NCBI GenBank assembly: GCA_900555065.1
Contig: USJY01000054.1
Location: 1 to 7,608, forward strand
Reading direction: 5' to 3'
Source: an uncultured Eubacteriales bacterium
GTDB taxonomy: Bacteria > Bacillota > Clostridia > Oscillospirales > UMGS1783
Length of the DNA stretch: 7,608 bases
Under the pieces are notes generated by a model. It had not been told where the DNA came from. It saw only the letters and a list, made by a program, of their open reading frames with translations, and did no database searches. Of this stretch, positions 7,154 through 7,608 are shown piece by piece. Numbering within the stretch: the first letter of the stretch is position 1; the number at the start of each line of letters is the position of its first letter. Position numbers and translations under genes: made by a program.

Positions 7154-7358
7154 GGGAATTTTGCGTTTGTAAAAAAACGAGTCGCTTTCTCCGCATGCAG
7201 CATGACGGAACAATAATGGACGATCCGGCGTGCGTAATCCGCGCCATTGCCTGCGCTTTCCCGTCAGAATCCGAGTGGAGTTTGCCGATCGCATATTGCC
7301 AGATAAAAGCAGCGGTCAAAAAGCCGTCATGTGAATATAACAGAAAGGAATATGGAAT
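7154..7358 (+). other. 205-bp spacer with no assigned gene
   Basis: The region between the second and third lipoproteins holds no convincing terminator or promoter. It contains an imperfect hairpin (TCCGCATG 7190-7197 with CATGACGGA 7201-7209, one bulged base). It also contains an open frame of 48 codons from ATG 7216 whose stop at 7360-7362 overlaps the next ATG, without a good ribosome binding site. A minus-strand open frame also spans it. The only clear functional element is the AAAGGA ribosome binding site at 7344-7349 for the next gene. Confidence 0.5.
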
Positions 7359-7608
7359 ATGAAAAGATGGTTGTCGCTTTTGTTATCCATAACGCTTATC
7401 TTTACTCTCGCCGCCTGCAACAAAGAAAACGTTTCCTCCGCGCAAAGCGGCGATTCAGAAGCACAGATCAGTGTGTCCCAGTCAGATTCAGAACCCTCTG
7501 AATCCCCCGCAGAATCTGAAGAACCGTTTAACCAGGCTGAATCCACGCAGGAGGCCGGCGGCACGCTGGTAGCATATTTTTCATGGTCTGGAAATACTGC
7601 GCAGCTCG
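7359..7608 (+). CDS. Flavodoxin-like lipoprotein, N-terminal 83 codons, truncated by window end
   Basis: A second exported flavodoxin-like lipoprotein, likely an FMN-binding redox protein. ATG 7359 has AAAGGA at 7344-7349, 9 bases upstream; ATG 7352 is out of frame with the signal peptide. Translation begins MKRWLSLLLSITLIFTLAAC, a type II signal peptide with Cys20 in the lipobox LAAC. Residues 21-67 are a Ser/Glu/Gln-rich linker. The domain then opens with TLVAYFSWSGNTAQL (69-83), the classic first strand and SGNT phosphate loop of flavodoxins. The frame remains open to base 7608. Unlike the copy at 5820-6566, it has no insertion before the phosphate loop, so the two are probably diverged paralogues with different specificities. 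No full-length features can be judged. Confidence 0.88.
   Translation, partial: MKRWLSLLLSITLIFTLAACNKENVSSAQSGDSEAQISVSQSDSEPSESPAESEEPFNQAESTQEAGGTLVAYFSWSGNTAQL

Noticed and set aside
7190..7209. Bulged hairpin TCCGCATG/CATGACGGA as a terminator for the cyclophilin-like gene
   Set aside because: The stem is imperfect and no T-tract follows, so it does not support termination.
7137..7319. 60-codon minus-strand open frame in the lipoprotein spacer
   Set aside because: It overlaps the end of the cyclophilin-like gene, has no clear ribosome binding site, and its translation resembles no protein I know; it may be part of an interspersed repeat but that cannot be shown here.

Overview
The window looks like a piece of a Gram-positive, low- to mid-GC Clostridia-type chromosome, possibly a gut anaerobe. 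The evidence is a dnaK-dnaJ heat-shock pair, strong AGGAGG-type ribosome binding sites, several TTG/ATG start choices, Rho-independent terminators, and short lipoproteins with Ser/Glu/Asp-rich linkers. Genus cannot be fixed from sequence alone. No rRNA, tRNA, CRISPR array, insertion sequence or phage gene was seen.

Region 1 (1-2200): the 3' end of dnaK, a GC-rich hairpin without a U-tract, and a complete dnaJ. A perfect 18-bp-stem hairpin then serves as a terminator. It also lies just beyond the stop of a small convergent gene on the minus strand (2199-2372) that encodes a 57-residue glycine-zipper membrane-anchored protein.

Region 2 (2445-5673): a compact three-gene plus-strand operon made of a DUF1015-family protein, a divergent ROK-family sugar kinase-like protein, and a deoxyribose-phosphate aldolase (DeoC). 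It ends in a strong terminator. DeoC is the most unusual gene here. Its catalytic core is intact, but it carries an N-terminal amphipathic helix plus an Ala/Gly linker that resembles a bacterial-microcompartment encapsulation peptide. It also has a C-terminal tail with a full CxxCxxCxxxCP ferredoxin-type cysteine motif. Together these suggest a sugar-phosphate pathway that may be compartmentalised or redox-linked. No shell-protein gene lies in the window.

Region 3 (5722-7608): a good sigma-A promoter drives a lipoprotein cassette: a flavodoxin-like lipoprotein with an insertion ahead of its phosphate loop, a cyclophilin-like-fold lipoprotein, a 205-bp spacer of unclear content, and the start of a second flavodoxin-like lipoprotein with a canonical SGNT phosphate loop. 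The cassette probably works in redox chemistry on the outer face of the membrane. The last gene runs off the window.
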